NCBI RefSeq assembly: GCF_002102255.1
Contig: NZ_LQPH01000008.1
Location: forward strand, 1-64,000
DNA length: 64,000 bases
From: Mycobacterium nebraskense
Lineage (GTDB): Bacteria; Actinomycetota; Actinomycetes; Mycobacteriales; Mycobacteriaceae
Reading direction: 5' to 3'
Shown here one piece after another: positions 28,130-39,238 of the stretch. Positions within the stretch are counted from its first letter, which is position 1; every line of letters starts with the position of its first letter. A program made the position numbers and the translations under genes. The notes below the pieces were generated by a model. The model did no database searches and was not told the DNA's origin. It saw only the letters and a program-made list of their open reading frames with translations.

Positions 28130-29029
28130 TCAGAAGCCAAGCCGGCCAAGCTGTTTGGGGTCACTCTGCCAGTTCTTGGCGACCTTGACGCGCAGGTCGA
28201 GGTAAACCTTGGTGCCGAGCAACTTTTCGATCTGGCCGCGCGCCGCGGTGCCCACCTTTCGCAGTCGGGCGCCACCCTTGCCGATGATGATTCCCTTCTG
28301 GCTGTCGCGCTCGACGAAGAGCAGCGCGTGCACGTCGATCAGGTCGTCGCGGTCCTCCCGGGGGCTGACTTCGTCGATGACCACCGCCAACGAATGCGGC
28401 AGCTCGTCGCGAATCCCCTCCAGGGCGGCCTCGCGGATGAGCTCCGCCATCAGGACTTCCTCGGGTTCGTCGGTCAGCTCGCCGTCGGGGTAGTACGCCG
28501 GCCCGACGGGCAGCGCCGCCGCCAGCACGTCGGTCAACACGTCCACCTGGGCCCCGGTGGCCGCCGACACCGGGACGATCTCGGCCGAGTCGCCGACCAG
28601 TTCACTGACCGCGACCAACTGCGCGGCCACGCGGTCCCTGGGCACCTTGTCGATCTTGGTGACGATGGCCACCAGCGCCGTCTTCGGTGCGGTTGAACGG
28701 ATCTGGTCGACGATCCACCTGTCCCCCGGACCGATCGCCTCGTCGGCCGGGATGCACAACCCGATGACGTCGACTTCGGCGTAGGTGTCGCGCACCAAGT
28801 CGTTGAGCCGCTTGCCAAGGAGGGTGCGCGGCCGGTGCAGGCCCGGCGTGTCCACAAGGATGATCTGAAAGTTCTCCCGGTGCACGATGCCGCGAATGGT
28901 GTGGCGGGTGGTCTGCGGCCGCGTCGAGGTGATCGCCACCTTGGTGCCGACGAGCGCGTTGGTCAGCGTCGACTTGCCGGTGTTCGGCCGGCCGACCAAA
29001 CACACGAAGCCGGAATGGAATTCGGTCAT
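28130..29029 (-). CDS. era: GTPase Era
   Basis: The 299-residue GTPase acts in 16S rRNA maturation and 30S assembly. G motifs are GRPNTGKST (G1), DTPGLHRP (G3) and TKID (G4), followed by a C-terminal KH domain with GIIIGKGGARLRKVGTAAR. In this protein the KH domain ends shortly after DPKQLGRLGF. It follows the corC-like gene by 37 nt and is likely co-transcribed with the rsmE-phoH-ybeY block upstream. Confidence 0.96.
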   Translation of the reverse strand: MTEFHSGFVCLVGRPNTGKSTLTNALVGTKVAITSTRPQTTRHTIRGIVHRENFQIILVDTPGLHRPRTLLGKRLNDLVRDTYAEVDVIGLCIPADEAIGPGDRWIVDQIRSTAPKTALVAIVTKIDKVPRDRVAAQLVAVSELVGDSAEIVPVSAATGAQVDVLTDVLAAALPVGPAYYPDGELTDEPEEVLMAELIREAALEGIRDELPHSLAVVIDEVSPREDRDDLIDVHALLFVERDSQKGIIIGKGGARLRKVGTAARGQIEKLLGTKVYLDLRVKVAKNWQSDPKQLGRLGF

Positions 29030-29066
29030 GTCGCCGAACGTGTTCGCGGTGGGCGCGGCCTCGGTG

Positions 29067-30371
29067 TCATAGCGGTTTCCCTCCGTCGGAGCCGTTGGAC
29101 TCGGGCTCGACCGGACTGAGCAGAACAGTGCCGATCCGTACCCGCCCCCGGTGGTCGGTACCGCCTTCGGCTTTCAGCCGCAAGCCATGCGAGACCACCT
29201 CGGCACCGGGCAGCGGAACCCGGCCCAGTTCCAGGGCGAGCAGGCCGCCCACGGTGTCGACGTCGAGATCGTCGTCGAACTGCACGTCGTACAGCTCGCC
29301 GAGGTCTTCGATCGGCAACCGCGCCGAGACGCGGAACCGCTTGTCACCCAAGTCTTCTATCGGCGCCGTCTCCGCCTGGTCGTACTCATCGGCGATCTCC
29401 CCGACGATTTCCTCCAGCACGTCTTCGATGCTCACCAGGCCGGCTATCGCGCCGTACTCGTCGACGAGAAGAGCCATGTGGTTGCGGTCGCGCTGCATCT
29501 CGCGCAGCAGCGTATCCAGTGGCTTGGAGTCCGGCACGAACACCGCCGGACGCATGACCTGTGCCACGGTGATGCCCCGCCCACCGTCACCCGACAGAAA
29601 GCTCTGCTGCACAAGGTCTTTCAGGTAGACGACACCGACGATGTCGTCGACATTCTCCCCGATCACCGGGAGGCGGGAATGCCCACTGCGCACCGCCAGG
29701 TTCAACGCTTGACTGGCAAGCTTGTCACTTTCGATCCAGATCATCTCGGTGCGCGGCACCATTACCTCGCGGGCCGGGGTGTCACCGAGCTCGAAGACGG
29801 ACTCGATCATCCGGCGTTCGTCGGCGGCGACCACGCCGCGCTGCTGGGCCAGGTCGACGACTTCGCGTAGCTCGATCTCGGATGCGAACGGTCCGTTGCG
29901 CAAGCCGCGGCCGGGTGTCAGTGCATTACCCAGGACCACCAGCAACCGGCTGAGCGGCATCAACAACCACGAGATGAGCCGCAGCGGAACGGCGGTCGTC
30001 AACGAGATGGAATACGCGTGCTGGCGCCCGAGGGTGCGCGGACCGACCCCGATGACGACGAAACTCATGACCACCATGGTCGCCGCGGCGCCGAACAACG
30101 CCCAGCTCAAACCGAAGTTGTCGTACAGGAACAACACCAGCAGCACGGTCGCGGTGATTTCGCAGGTGATCCGCAGCAGCACGACCAGGTTGATGTAGCG
30201 CGGCCGCTCGGCCATCACCTCGGACAGCGATACGGCGCCGGGCCGCTCCTCCCGCACCAGCTCCTGGACCCGGGCCAGCGACACCGTGCTCATGGCGGCG
30301 TCGATGGCCGCGAACAGCCCGCCGATGGCGATCAGCGCCATCGCGCCGAGCAGCCAAGACAGGCCGGTCAA
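29067..30371 (-). CDS. CNNM/CorC-type transporter-associated protein
   Basis: The 434-residue protein has an N-terminal CNNM (DUF21) domain with about four membrane segments (about residues 1-150), a CBS pair ([29 protein letters not shown]) and a C-terminal CorC_HlyC domain. Such proteins are linked to magnesium or cobalt efflux. It corresponds to Rv2366c. The start is TTG 30371, forming a TTGA overlap with the stop of the proline-rich protein upstream. Confidence 0.92.
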   Translation of the reverse strand: MTGLSWLLGAMALIAIGGLFAAIDAAMSTVSLARVQELVREERPGAVSLSEVMAERPRYINLVVLLRITCEITATVLLVLFLYDNFGLSWALFGAAATMVVMSFVVIGVGPRTLGRQHAYSISLTTAVPLRLISWLLMPLSRLLVVLGNALTPGRGLRNGPFASEIELREVVDLAQQRGVVAADERRMIESVFELGDTPAREVMVPRTEMIWIESDKLASQALNLAVRSGHSRLPVIGENVDDIVGVVYLKDLVQQSFLSGDGGRGITVAQVMRPAVFVPDSKPLDTLLREMQRDRNHMALLVDEYGAIAGLVSIEDVLEEIVGEIADEYDQAETAPIEDLGDKRFRVSARLPIEDLGELYDVQFDDDLDVDTVGGLLALELGRVPLPGAEVVSHGLRLKAEGGTDHRGRVRIGTVLLSPVEPESNGSDGGKPL

Positions 30372-31657
30372 TTGCCGGAAGACCTTGACGTGGTGACGGG
30401 CTCCGCAACGTCGTCGTCACTCCGTTTTCGGTTGAGGGCCCAGGCCGTCAGGCCCACCACTACCCCCAACGCCCCGTAACCCAGCGCCGAGGGCCACCAG
30501 GGCTGGGCGGGTTGGGTGGGCTCCTCGTGGGGGCGAACGGCCAGCACCACCAAGAAGCTGCCATCGTCGGTCGGCCCGGCGTGCGGCAGCGACTGGGTCT
30601 TGGTCACTTTGATCTGGGCGCTGCTGCTGATGGAGTCGTTGACCTGACCCCAGGCCATCGTGGAGTCGTCGAGCAGGAAGGTGTCCTGGCTGCCCCCGGG
30701 CTGGCTTTCGTCCCGGCCCACCACCGCGACCTGACCGACTTCCAACGTCTGGTCGACGGCGGGGACAGAGACCAAGACGTTCTGGTACAGCTTCGGGGGG
30801 GCCGGCGCCTTGTAGTCCGGCGGCGGGGGGCCGTTGAAGCCATCCGGCGGTATCGAGCCGCCGCCATAGAAGCTGCCAGAGGCCACCCAGCTGTCGCCGA
30901 CCGCGGTGAACGGGACCACGCCGACGGTGGCGGCATCGAGCACGATCCGGGCACCGGCCGGCAGGTACGCCTCCCGGTCGGCGCCGTTGTAGGAGTAGCG
31001 GAACGTCATCGCCTGGTTCATCGGGTTGAAGAGGGCCGGGCGGCGGTAGGCGTCGTCGTAGTCGACGTACTCCCAGTGACGGGGCCGGACCAGCCGCTGA
31101 TTGTCGACCTTCAGGACGTCGACGTTCTCCCGGTGGGCGCTGACGACGTTCTGCACCCGCTGGTTGAAGTCGACCTGCTTCGGCGGCTTCGGAGGGTCGG
31201 CGGGATTGACCCGCGTCGCCGGTGCCGCCTTGGCCGCCGCGACCGCCTGCGGCGGAACGTCGAGCCCCCTCGGGGGTGCCACCACCGAGACGTTTCTTGA
31301 CGCGTCGGGACCCGGCGGATGGATCGTGGCAACGGGGTTGGTGGGCGGCAGATTTGGCGGAATGAGCGGTGTGGCCTGCACCGGCACCGGGCTTGGGGGC
31401 ACGTACGGGGGAAGCTCCGGAACCTGCACCGGGGTCGGGGACGGCTGAGCCCGGCGGGGCGGCGCGTCCTGGGAGCACACGTTGGAGGTGTGATACTGCG
31501 CCACCAGATATTGGCACCACTGGCAGCTGGTGGGGTTAGAGCCGGCGCCGGCGCACGGGGCCGCCTCTGCCACACCGATCGTGGTGGCCACCACCGAGAA
31601 CGGTGCCAAGGCTATGGCGGCCGCGGCCGCGATCCCGAGTGCTTTTCGTCGGCTCAA
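30368..31657 (-). CDS. Proline-rich exported protein with C-terminal membrane anchor
   Basis: I place the start at TTG 31657, giving a TTGA overlap with the ybeY stop; upstream in the frame only low-complexity sequence overlapping ybeY is found. The 429-residue product starts with a signal sequence ([18 protein letters not shown], Tat-like twin Arg), cleaved near VAEAAP. A short Cys-rich stretch follows (CQWCQYLV), then a long Pro-rich region, a folded-looking middle, and a C-terminal membrane helix ([18 protein letters not shown]) with a basic tail. I do not recognise a family. I recall no such gene at this place in M. tuberculosis. Confidence 0.8.
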   Translation of the reverse strand: MSRRKALGIAAAAAIALAPFSVVATTIGVAEAAPCAGAGSNPTSCQWCQYLVAQYHTSNVCSQDAPPRRAQPSPTPVQVPELPPYVPPSPVPVQATPLIPPNLPPTNPVATIHPPGPDASRNVSVVAPPRGLDVPPQAVAAAKAAPATRVNPADPPKPPKQVDFNQRVQNVVSAHRENVDVLKVDNQRLVRPRHWEYVDYDDAYRRPALFNPMNQAMTFRYSYNGADREAYLPAGARIVLDAATVGVVPFTAVGDSWVASGSFYGGGSIPPDGFNGPPPPDYKAPAPPKLYQNVLVSVPAVDQTLEVGQVAVVGRDESQPGGSQDTFLLDDSTMAWGQVNDSISSSAQIKVTKTQSLPHAGPTDDGSFLVVLAVRPHEEPTQPAQPWWPSALGYGALGVVVGLTAWALNRKRSDDDVAEPVTTSRSSGN

Positions 31658-32187
31658 TTGTCGAAATACCTTGACTTGTCCAGCAATCGGCGATCCCGTT
31701 CCTGCTGGCGGTCCTGGTGATAGGCCTGGACTTGCTCGGCGACCCACTCCTCGAGCAACCGGTCCTGAAGGGCGAACATCTCTTTTTCCTCGTCCGGCTC
31801 GCCGTGGTCGTAGCCCAGCAGATGGAGCACGCCGTGGATGGTCAGCAACGCCAATTCGTGGCCCAGGCTGTGCCCCGCCGCGTCGGCCTGCCCGGCCGCG
31901 AATTCCGGGCACAGCACGATGTCGCCCAGCATCGAGGGTCCCGGCTCGGGCGCGTCGGGCCGGCCACCCGGCTCGAGCTCGTCCATCGGGAAACTCATCA
32001 CGTCCGTCGGCCCGGGCAGGTCCATCCAGCGCATGTGCAGGTCGGCCATCGCCGCGGTGTCCAGCAGCACCATGGACAGCTCGGCGGCCGGGTTGACGTC
32101 CATCTTGGAGATGACGAACCGTGCGACGCTGATCAACTCGGCTTCGGAGACGTCGATGCCCGATTCGTTGGATACCTCAATACTCAT
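31654..32187 (-). CDS. ybeY: Endoribonuclease YbeY
   Basis: The 177-residue metalloprotein has the zinc-binding motif [11 protein letters not shown] (H3xH5xH) and the conserved [13 protein letters not shown]. YbeY acts in 16S rRNA 3'-end processing and late 70S quality control. The C-terminal tail is charged and ends SRYFDN. It starts 17 nt after the phoH stop and ends in a TTGA overlap with the next gene. Confidence 0.96.
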   Translation of the reverse strand: MSIEVSNESGIDVSEAELISVARFVISKMDVNPAAELSMVLLDTAAMADLHMRWMDLPGPTDVMSFPMDELEPGGRPDAPEPGPSMLGDIVLCPEFAAGQADAAGHSLGHELALLTIHGVLHLLGYDHGEPDEEKEMFALQDRLLEEWVAEQVQAYHQDRQQERDRRLLDKSRYFDN

Positions 32188-32204
32188 CGATGCTCACGGC
32201 CCCA

Positions 32205-33263
32205 TCACCGGCGCCCGCGGGAGCCCGACGCCCGCCGAGCCGCGCGGTTCATCGCCAGCCCGGGCTCTTCGAACTTGGCGTATGCGTCGACGATTTCGGA
32301 GACCAGCCGGTGGCGCACCACGTCCACACTGGTCAGCTCGGAGATATGGATGTCCTCGACGCTGTCCAGGATCTCGATCGCCGACCGCAGGCCCGACTTG
32401 GCGCCACCGGGAAGGTCCACCTGGGTGATGTCCCCGGTGATGACCATCTTCGATCCGAAGCCGAGCCGGGTGAGGAACATCTTCATCTGCTCGGCGGTGG
32501 TGTTCTGCGCCTCGTCGAGGACGATGAAGGCCGAATTGAGAGTGCGGCCACGCATATACGCCAGCGGCGCCACCTCGATGACCCCGGCCGACATCAGCTT
32601 CGGGATCAGCTCGGGATCCATCATGTCGTACAGCGCGTCATACAGCGGCCGCAGATACGGGTCGATCTTTTCGCTCAGTGTGCCCGGCAAAAAGCCAAGG
32701 CGCTCACCGGCTTCCACCGCCGGCCGGGTGAGGATGATGCGGTTTACCTGCTTGGTCTGCAGCGCGCTGACCGCCTTGGCCATCGCCAGATACGTCTTCC
32801 CGGTGCCGGCCGGGCCGACCCCGAAAACGATGGTGTTGGCGTCGATCGCGTCGACGTAACGCTTTTGGTTGAGCGTCTTGGGCCGGATCGTCTTTCCGCG
32901 CCGCGACAGGATGTCCAGGGTGAGCACTTCGGCCGGCGACTCGTTGTCGGTGCCGGCCAGCATGGCCACGCTGTGGCGGACCACCTCCGGCGTCAACGGC
33001 TGACCGTTGGCGACGATCGCGACCAGCTCGGAAATCGCCCGCTCGGCGAGCGCGACGTCGGCCGGCTCGCCCGAGACGGTCACGGCATTGCCACGCACGT
33101 GCAGATCGGCGTTCAGGCTGCGTTCCAATGCGCGAAGGTTTTCATCTGCCGAGCCCAACAAGCCGACGACGACATCGGGCGGAACATCGATGCTGCTGCG
33201 TACTTGGGCGTTGGCCTGGAGGCCTCCGGCTGCGTCAACAGCGCTGGTCTCGCGGGGCGTCAC
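32205..33263 (-). CDS. phoH: PhoH-like ATPase
   Basis: The 352-residue protein has an N-terminal KH-like region (about 25-90) and the PhoH ATPase core with Walker A GPAGTGKTYLA (about residue 148) and Walker B SAFIVLDEAQN; TGDITQVDLP follows. It corresponds to PhoH1. PhoH proteins are RNA-linked ATPases; the precise cellular role is not settled. GTG 33263 is the start. It sits next to ybeY, as in many bacteria. Confidence 0.94.
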   Translation of the reverse strand: MTPRETSAVDAAGGLQANAQVRSSIDVPPDVVVGLLGSADENLRALERSLNADLHVRGNAVTVSGEPADVALAERAISELVAIVANGQPLTPEVVRHSVAMLAGTDNESPAEVLTLDILSRRGKTIRPKTLNQKRYVDAIDANTIVFGVGPAGTGKTYLAMAKAVSALQTKQVNRIILTRPAVEAGERLGFLPGTLSEKIDPYLRPLYDALYDMMDPELIPKLMSAGVIEVAPLAYMRGRTLNSAFIVLDEAQNTTAEQMKMFLTRLGFGSKMVITGDITQVDLPGGAKSGLRSAIEILDSVEDIHISELTSVDVVRHRLVSEIVDAYAKFEEPGLAMNRAARRASGSRGRR

Positions 33264-33447
33264 GTGGCTCTCGATGCCTGCTTTCTCGGCTTGTCGGTGG
33301 TGTGTTCGGCTGCCTAAGTCTACGCCGGGGCCCTCGGTTGGTCAGCCTTCAGCCGCGTATTGCCCGGGGTCAGGCCCCTGTCGCGCACGTTGCCGGCCTG
33401 CGCCAGCCCACCCGGGACCAGCGGCGACGCGACGGGATACCGGCGCT

Positions 33448-34209
33448 CTACAAGGTGGACGCGTGATCCCACCGTGGGGTGAGCACGCCGAGCGCGCCCA
33501 GCGCCACGGCCGCGGCGGTCGACGTGCGCAGCACCTGGGGGCCCAGCCGCACCGGCACCGCTCCCGCCTCGGTCAGCGCGGCGATCTCTTCGGGCGCGAT
33601 GCCGCCTTCGGGGCCCACCACGAGAAGCAACGAATCCGCGCCAGCGACATCGATATTCGTCAGCGGGTCGGTGGCCGACTCGTGCAGCGCCAGCACCACC
33701 GCTCCGGCGGCCACTTCGTCGCGGATCCGCTGGGTCAGCGCCGCGGTGGACAGCACGCCGTCGACGGGCGGGATATGCGCCCGGCGGGATTGCCGGGCCG
33801 CCGCACGGGCGACGGCACGCCACCGCCGCAGGCCCTTGTCCATGCGGGCGCCCTGCCAACTGGCCACACACCGGGCCGCCTGCCAGGCCAGGAACGCATC
33901 GGCGCCGGCTTCGGTGGCCAATTCGATGGCCAACTCCGAACGCTCCGACTTCGGCAGCGCCTGCACCACCGTCACCGGCGGCCGCCCGGCCGCGACGCTC
34001 CAGCGCTTCAGCACCCGGGCGCGCAACCCGTCCCGGCCGGCGTGCTCGACCTCGCAGTGCGCCAGGCCGCCGGCGCCGTCACCGAGGACCAGTTGCTCGC
34101 CGGGACGGATCCGCCGCACGGTCGCGGCGTGAAACCCCTCGTCGCCGTCGAGGACGGCCAGCGAGCCGATATCGGGCAGTGCGTCGACGTAGAAGAGGGT
34201 CGCGACCAT
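33448..34209 (-). CDS. rsmE: 16S rRNA (uridine-1498-N3)-methyltransferase RsmE
   Basis: The 253-residue SPOUT-class methyltransferase has an N-terminal PUA-like part and the C-terminal SAM-binding trefoil knot with [16 protein letters not shown] and [15 protein letters not shown]. It methylates U1498 at N3 in 16S rRNA. It starts 25 nt after the dnaJ stop, and phoH follows 184 nt downstream. Confidence 0.95.
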   Translation of the reverse strand: MVATLFYVDALPDIGSLAVLDGDEGFHAATVRRIRPGEQLVLGDGAGGLAHCEVEHAGRDGLRARVLKRWSVAAGRPPVTVVQALPKSERSELAIELATEAGADAFLAWQAARCVASWQGARMDKGLRRWRAVARAAARQSRRAHIPPVDGVLSTAALTQRIRDEVAAGAVVLALHESATDPLTNIDVAGADSLLLVVGPEGGIAPEEIAALTEAGAVPVRLGPQVLRTSTAAAVALGALGVLTPRWDHASTL

Positions 34210-34234
34210 GTGCGCGCCTTTTCCGGACTCGCGG

Positions 34235-35383
34235 CTAGCGCCCGGTGAAGGTTTCGCGCAGCCGGCTGAACAACCCGCCGCCCGCGTGGGTCGAGCGGAC
34301 CTCGGGCACGTCGCGGCTGCGCCGGGTCTTCAACTCGCGCAGCAGTTCGGTGTCGTGGTGGTCCAGCCGGCTGGGCACCACCACCTCGACGTGGACGTGT
34401 AGATCGCCGCGGGTGCCCGAACGCAGGTGCGGCATCCCGTGGCCGCGCAGCGTGATGACCGAATTCGGTTGCGTGCCGGCCGGAATGGTGACCTCGCTGA
34501 TGCCGTCCAGGATGGCGTCGATGGTGATCGTGGCGCCCAGCGCCGCGTCGACCATGGGGACCGACACCGTGCAGTGCAGGTCGTCACCTTCGCGCACGAA
34601 AACGTCGTGGGCCTGCTCGTGAACCTCGACGTACAGGTCACCGGCCGGCCCTCCCCCGGGTCCGACCTCGCCCTGGGCGGCGAGCCGCACCCGCATGCCG
34701 TCGCCGACCCCGGCGGGGATCTTGACGCTGATCTCGCGGCGGGCCCGGACCCGGCCGTCGCCCATGCACTGATGGCAGGGATCGGGGATGACGACGCCGA
34801 CGCCGCGGCAGGTGGGACACGGCCGCGAGGTCATCACCTGGCCCAGCAGCGACCGCTGCACCGTCTGGACCTCGCCGCGGCCACCGCACGTGTCGCACGG
34901 GATCGGCACGGAATCACCATTGGTGCCCTTACCCTGGCAGCGGTCACACAACACCGCGGTGTCGACGGTGACCTGCTTGGTCACACCGGTCGCGCACTCT
35001 TCGAGGTCGAGCCGCATCCGCAGCAGCGAGTCCGAGCCCGGCCGCACCCGGCCGATGGGACCGCGTGAGGTCGCGCCGCCGCTGAAGCCGCCGCCGAAGA
35101 ACGCCTCGAACACGTCGCCCAGGCCGCCGAAACCGCCACCGAAACCGCCACCCGCCGCGGCGGCGCTTTCCATCGGATCGCCACCCAGGTCGACGACGCG
35201 TCGTTTCTCGGGGTCGCTGAGCACCTCGTAGGCGACGCTGATCTCCTTGAATTTCGCCTGCGCGCCCTCATCCGGGTTGACGTCGGGATGCAGTTCGCGC
35301 GCCATCTTGCGGTACGCGCGCTTGATCTCCGCGTCGCTGGCGTTTCTGCTCACGCCGAGCAGCCCGTAATAGTCGCGTGCCAC
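34235..35383 (-). CDS. dnaJ2: Chaperone DnaJ (DnaJ2)
   Basis: The 382-residue co-chaperone has the J domain with HPD ([12 protein letters not shown]), a Gly-rich region (about 75-110), four CxxCxGxG zinc repeats ([32 protein letters not shown]) and the C-terminal substrate domain. It stimulates DnaK. Its place 58 nt after hrcA matches the hrcA-dnaJ2 pair of mycobacteria, so it is likely controlled by HrcA or co-transcribed with it. Confidence 0.97.
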   Translation of the reverse strand: MARDYYGLLGVSRNASDAEIKRAYRKMARELHPDVNPDEGAQAKFKEISVAYEVLSDPEKRRVVDLGGDPMESAAAAGGGFGGGFGGLGDVFEAFFGGGFSGGATSRGPIGRVRPGSDSLLRMRLDLEECATGVTKQVTVDTAVLCDRCQGKGTNGDSVPIPCDTCGGRGEVQTVQRSLLGQVMTSRPCPTCRGVGVVIPDPCHQCMGDGRVRARREISVKIPAGVGDGMRVRLAAQGEVGPGGGPAGDLYVEVHEQAHDVFVREGDDLHCTVSVPMVDAALGATITIDAILDGISEVTIPAGTQPNSVITLRGHGMPHLRSGTRGDLHVHVEVVVPSRLDHHDTELLRELKTRRSRDVPEVRSTHAGGGLFSRLRETFTGR

Positions 35384-35441
35384 GCCTGACTCTCCTAAAC
35401 CTGGTCCTTAACCCGCGCCTGCGAATACTGCGGGTGCGCGT

Positions 35442-36479
<1,038 letters not shown>

Positions 36480-36635
36480 TCACCTCCCTGCACCGCGCTG
36501 ACCGGGTTCATTTTACGGGTCTCAAGCGGTGCCAACCGTTACCAGCAGCCGCTTGCCGGGGCCGGCGGCGGCGGACACTCGCCAGCGGCCGTCGCGATTA
36601 CGGGCGGCATCGACGCTGACGACAGTTCTTCCGAC

Positions 36636-36641
36636 TAGCCT
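36636..36641 (+). promoter_or_regulatory. -10 element for a leaderless short-ORF transcript
   Basis: TAGCCT fits TANNNT and ends 7 nt before ATG 36649, the same geometry as the polycysteine leader. Transcription would start at the ATG. No convincing -35 is seen. Confidence 0.5.
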
Positions 36642-36648
36642 GTCCAGC

Positions 36649-36696
36649 ATGAACCGGTCGGGTCATGGCAACGCATCGGGGAAGATCGGGCAATGA
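36649..36696 (+). CDS. Leaderless 15-codon ORF overlapping the next gene
   Basis: ATG 36649 opens a 15-residue frame (MNRSGHGNASGKIGQ) whose TGA overlaps the ATG of the next gene in an ATGA arrangement. There is no ribosome-binding site before it and a -10 element lies 7 nt upstream. It probably serves to bring ribosomes to the next gene by translational coupling. The peptide itself may have no role. Confidence 0.5.
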   Translation: MNRSGHGNASGKIGQ

Positions 36697-37007
36697 TTTT
36701 CAAGGGCGTGCGTGACGGCAAGCCGTATCCCGAGCACGGGCTGTCCTACCGGGACTGGTCCCAGATTCCGCCACAGCAGATTCGGCTCGACGAACTGGTC
36801 ACCACAACGACGGTGCTCGCGCTGGACCGTCTGCTGTCGGAGGACTCCACCTTCTACGGCGACCTCTTCCCGCACGCGGTGCGGTGGAAGGGCGTCACCT
36901 ATCTCGAAGACGGCCTGCACCGGGCGGTCCGTGCGGCGCTGCGGAATCGCACCGTGCTGCACGCCCGGGTGTTCGACATGGACATGGCGCCGGGGCCGCC
37001 GAGGTAA
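36693..37007 (+). CDS. Conserved hypothetical protein (Rv2375-like)
   Basis: The 104-residue product starts MIFKGVRDGKPYPEHGLS and has conserved features such as HAVRWKGVTYLEDGLHRAVRAAL and HARVFDMD. I know it only as a conserved actinobacterial protein of unknown function; it has no signal peptide or membrane helix. It lies between hrcA and the mbt region as in M. tuberculosis. Its start overlaps the stop of the 15-codon ORF upstream. Confidence 0.8.
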   Translation: MIFKGVRDGKPYPEHGLSYRDWSQIPPQQIRLDELVTTTTVLALDRLLSEDSTFYGDLFPHAVRWKGVTYLEDGLHRAVRAALRNRTVLHARVFDMDMAPGPPR

Positions 37008-37086
37008 GGCGGTCACGTTTGCGCGGCGCCGGGTGTCGACTTAGTGAGGACGTTGGTTCACACCGCAACTTGCTAGGAGGATCGCC

Positions 37087-37686
37087 ATGTCCCGGTTGCA
37101 AGGGGTCTCCGACCGCGACGCCGGCCTGGGCGCCAAGATCGCCTTCTTCTTCACCAAGCGCAAACTGGCGCAGATGACCGGCCTGCAAACGGCCGGGATG
37201 CTGGAACCGCTGCGGATGTACGCGCACATCCCCCGGCTGCTCAACGCCTACGGCAAGCTCGAGCAGGCCGAGTCGAAGCTGGACATCCTCAGCACCCGCC
37301 ACCGCGCGCTCGCGGAGCTGAAGTCGGCGACGACGGTGCGCTGCGAGTACTGCATCGACCTCGGTTCACAGATCGCCCGCCAGTGGGGCATCACCGACGA
37401 GGAACTTCTCGCCCTGGCCGACTATCGAAACGCCGCATGCTTCTCCACCGTCGACAAATTGATACTCGAGTACGCCACGGCGATCAGCCGCACCCCTGTC
37501 GAGGTCAGCGATGAGCTTTTCGATGCGCTGCGCGCGCATTTCGACACCGCCCAACTCGTCGGGCTCACCCACGTCATAACGTTGGGCAACCTGCGCGCCC
37601 GCTTCAACCTCGCGCTCGGGATCGGCTCGTCCGGCTTTTCCGGCAACCGGGTCTGCGCCCTGCCCGAGAGCCACGGCGGCACGTGA
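37087..37686 (+). CDS. Carboxymuconolactone decarboxylase/AhpD-like protein
   Basis: The 199-residue product has an AhpD-like core with the redox pair in RCEYCIDLGSQIA and a downstream conserved acidic/His region (LVGLTHVITLGN). Family members reduce peroxides or act as decarboxylases. A strong AGGAGG precedes ATG 37087. Its stop overlaps the sigma factor start (GTGA). AhpD-like/CMD genes are a typical partner and likely target of ECF41 sigma factors, so the pair is meaningful. Confidence 0.87.
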   Translation: MSRLQGVSDRDAGLGAKIAFFFTKRKLAQMTGLQTAGMLEPLRMYAHIPRLLNAYGKLEQAESKLDILSTRHRALAELKSATTVRCEYCIDLGSQIARQWGITDEELLALADYRNAACFSTVDKLILEYATAISRTPVEVSDELFDALRAHFDTAQLVGLTHVITLGNLRARFNLALGIGSSGFSGNRVCALPESHGGT

Positions 37687-38567
37687 CCGTGGATCCGTCC
37701 GTGACGGCGCGTTTCGAGGCGGCGCGGCCACAGCTCGGCGCCATCGCCTACCGCATGCTGGGCTCGATCGACGACGCCCAAGACGCCGTGCAGGAAGCGT
37801 CGCTGCGGCTGAACCGTAATGGCGGCGACGGCATTGCCAACCTGGACGCCTGGCTGACCACCGCGATGGCCCGGATCTGCTTGAACATGCTGCGCGACCG
37901 GCACGCCCGTGGCCGGGAGGTACCTACCGTCGTCCTGCCGGATCCGATTGTCGAAGCCGAAGGCGAGTTCGACCCCGAACACCGCGCGATGCTGGCCGAC
38001 GCGGTCGGGCTGGCGTTGTTCGTGGTGCTGGACACCTTGCCGCCGGAGCAGCGCCTGGCGTTCGTGCTGCACGACGTCTTCGCCGTGCCGTTCGACCAGA
38101 TCGCACCCATCGTCGGCCGGACGCCGGAGACCACCCGCAAGCTGGCCAGCCGGGCGCGCCGACGCATCGAAGAGGCCGATCCGGCTCCCGACGGCGACCT
38201 GGTCGCCCAGCGGGAGGCCGTCGGCGCCTTCTTCGCGGCGGGCCGAAGCGGGGACTTCGACCGCCTGGTGGCGGTGCTGCATCCCGACGTGGTGCTGCGC
38301 GGCGACTTCGGCCACGGCACCGCCGGTTTCCGCACCGAGGGTGCGTCCACCGTGGCGAAGCTGGCCCGCGCGTATGCGGGTCCGGACCGCGAGGTGCGCG
38401 CCGCGACCGTCAACGGGGCGGCCGGCGCGGTGATCTTCGTCGCCGGGCAGGCGACGGCGATCATGGGATTCGTGGTGCGCGACGGCCTGGTCACCTCGAT
38501 CGACGTGCTGGCCGACCCCGTCCGCGTCGCCAAATCAGACCTGCGCGCGCTGCGCGCCGATCACTGA
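37683..38567 (+). CDS. ECF41-type RNA polymerase sigma factor
   Basis: The 294-residue protein has sigma region 2 ([21 protein letters not shown]), region 4 ([43 protein letters not shown]), then a C-terminal SnoaL-like domain from about residue 180. This fused domain is the hallmark of the ECF41 group, where it replaces an anti-sigma factor in controlling activity. GTG 37683 overlaps the upstream gene. Its 3' end overlaps the convergent cfp2 by 7 nt. Confidence 0.9.
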   Translation: MTVDPSVTARFEAARPQLGAIAYRMLGSIDDAQDAVQEASLRLNRNGGDGIANLDAWLTTAMARICLNMLRDRHARGREVPTVVLPDPIVEAEGEFDPEHRAMLADAVGLALFVVLDTLPPEQRLAFVLHDVFAVPFDQIAPIVGRTPETTRKLASRARRRIEEADPAPDGDLVAQREAVGAFFAAGRSGDFDRLVAVLHPDVVLRGDFGHGTAGFRTEGASTVAKLARAYAGPDREVRAATVNGAAGAVIFVAGQATAIMGFVVRDGLVTSIDVLADPVRVAKSDLRALRADH

Positions 38568-39064
38568 CCGGCGGCCTGCAGCAACTCCATCGCCGACGCC
38601 CGCGACAGCACCCAGCCGCCCTGGTTGACGAACGTGACGCTCTGGGTGACCGGCGACGTCAGCTTCGGACCGGAGACGGCGACGTCAGCGGTGGCTGAAC
38701 CGGCCGCGGTCGGCTGGATGTTCGTGACGTCGAACGACAGGGGCAGGTCGCCATTTTTGGCCGCCTTCTGCAGCTTCTTGTCGGCGACGTGCGCCTCGAT
38801 CCCGCTGATGCCGCCCTGAACCAGGTTGCTCTTGCTGGCGAACGAGACACTCGGGTCGGCCAGGTTGTTCAGCACGCCGGTCAGCTGGTCGGCGGTCGGG
38901 ACGTCGGCGGCTGCGGCCGGAACCGGGTCCTGCGGCAGAGGCGCGCCGATCGCGGCGAGCTGCACCTGGTCCATCGGCGCGGCGATGGAGGCCGCACCGG
39001 CGGCCGCGCCCCCGATGACGGCGAAGGCTGCCACGCTGGTGGCGAGCAATTTAACGGTTTTCAT
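38561..39064 (-). CDS. cfp2: Low-molecular-weight secreted antigen Cfp2-like
   Basis: The 167-residue product begins [26 protein letters not shown], a signal sequence, and the mature part has the hemophore-like PMDQVQL start and the C-terminal [25 protein letters not shown]. tuberculosis Cfp2 (Rv2376c) is a culture-filtrate antigen of unknown function located next to mbtH, as here. AAGGGGGAA precedes ATG 39064. A related gene lies immediately upstream. Confidence 0.9.
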   Translation of the reverse strand: MKTVKLLATSVAAFAVIGGAAAGAASIAAPMDQVQLAAIGAPLPQDPVPAAAADVPTADQLTGVLNNLADPSVSFASKSNLVQGGISGIEAHVADKKLQKAAKNGDLPLSFDVTNIQPTAAGSATADVAVSGPKLTSPVTQSVTFVNQGGWVLSRASAMELLQAAGQ

Positions 39065-39238
39065 GGTTCCCCCTTCGACGGGCACGAATTTCGACGGATC
39101 CACACATTTGGTGTGATGTCGGCGTGCCTGCTACCTATGTTGTTTCGGGTCTCGGCACGGCCACGTTACGGCCGCGCCATATGAAGACAACATGCACAAC
39201 CTGTGCGCCCGCTGTGTGGCCGCCCAGAGTCTAGCCGC

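Noticed and set aside
30420..31520. Second minus-strand frame inside the proline-rich gene
   Set aside because: Arg/Gly-rich alternative frame; the chosen frame has a signal peptide, a membrane anchor and TTGA overlaps.
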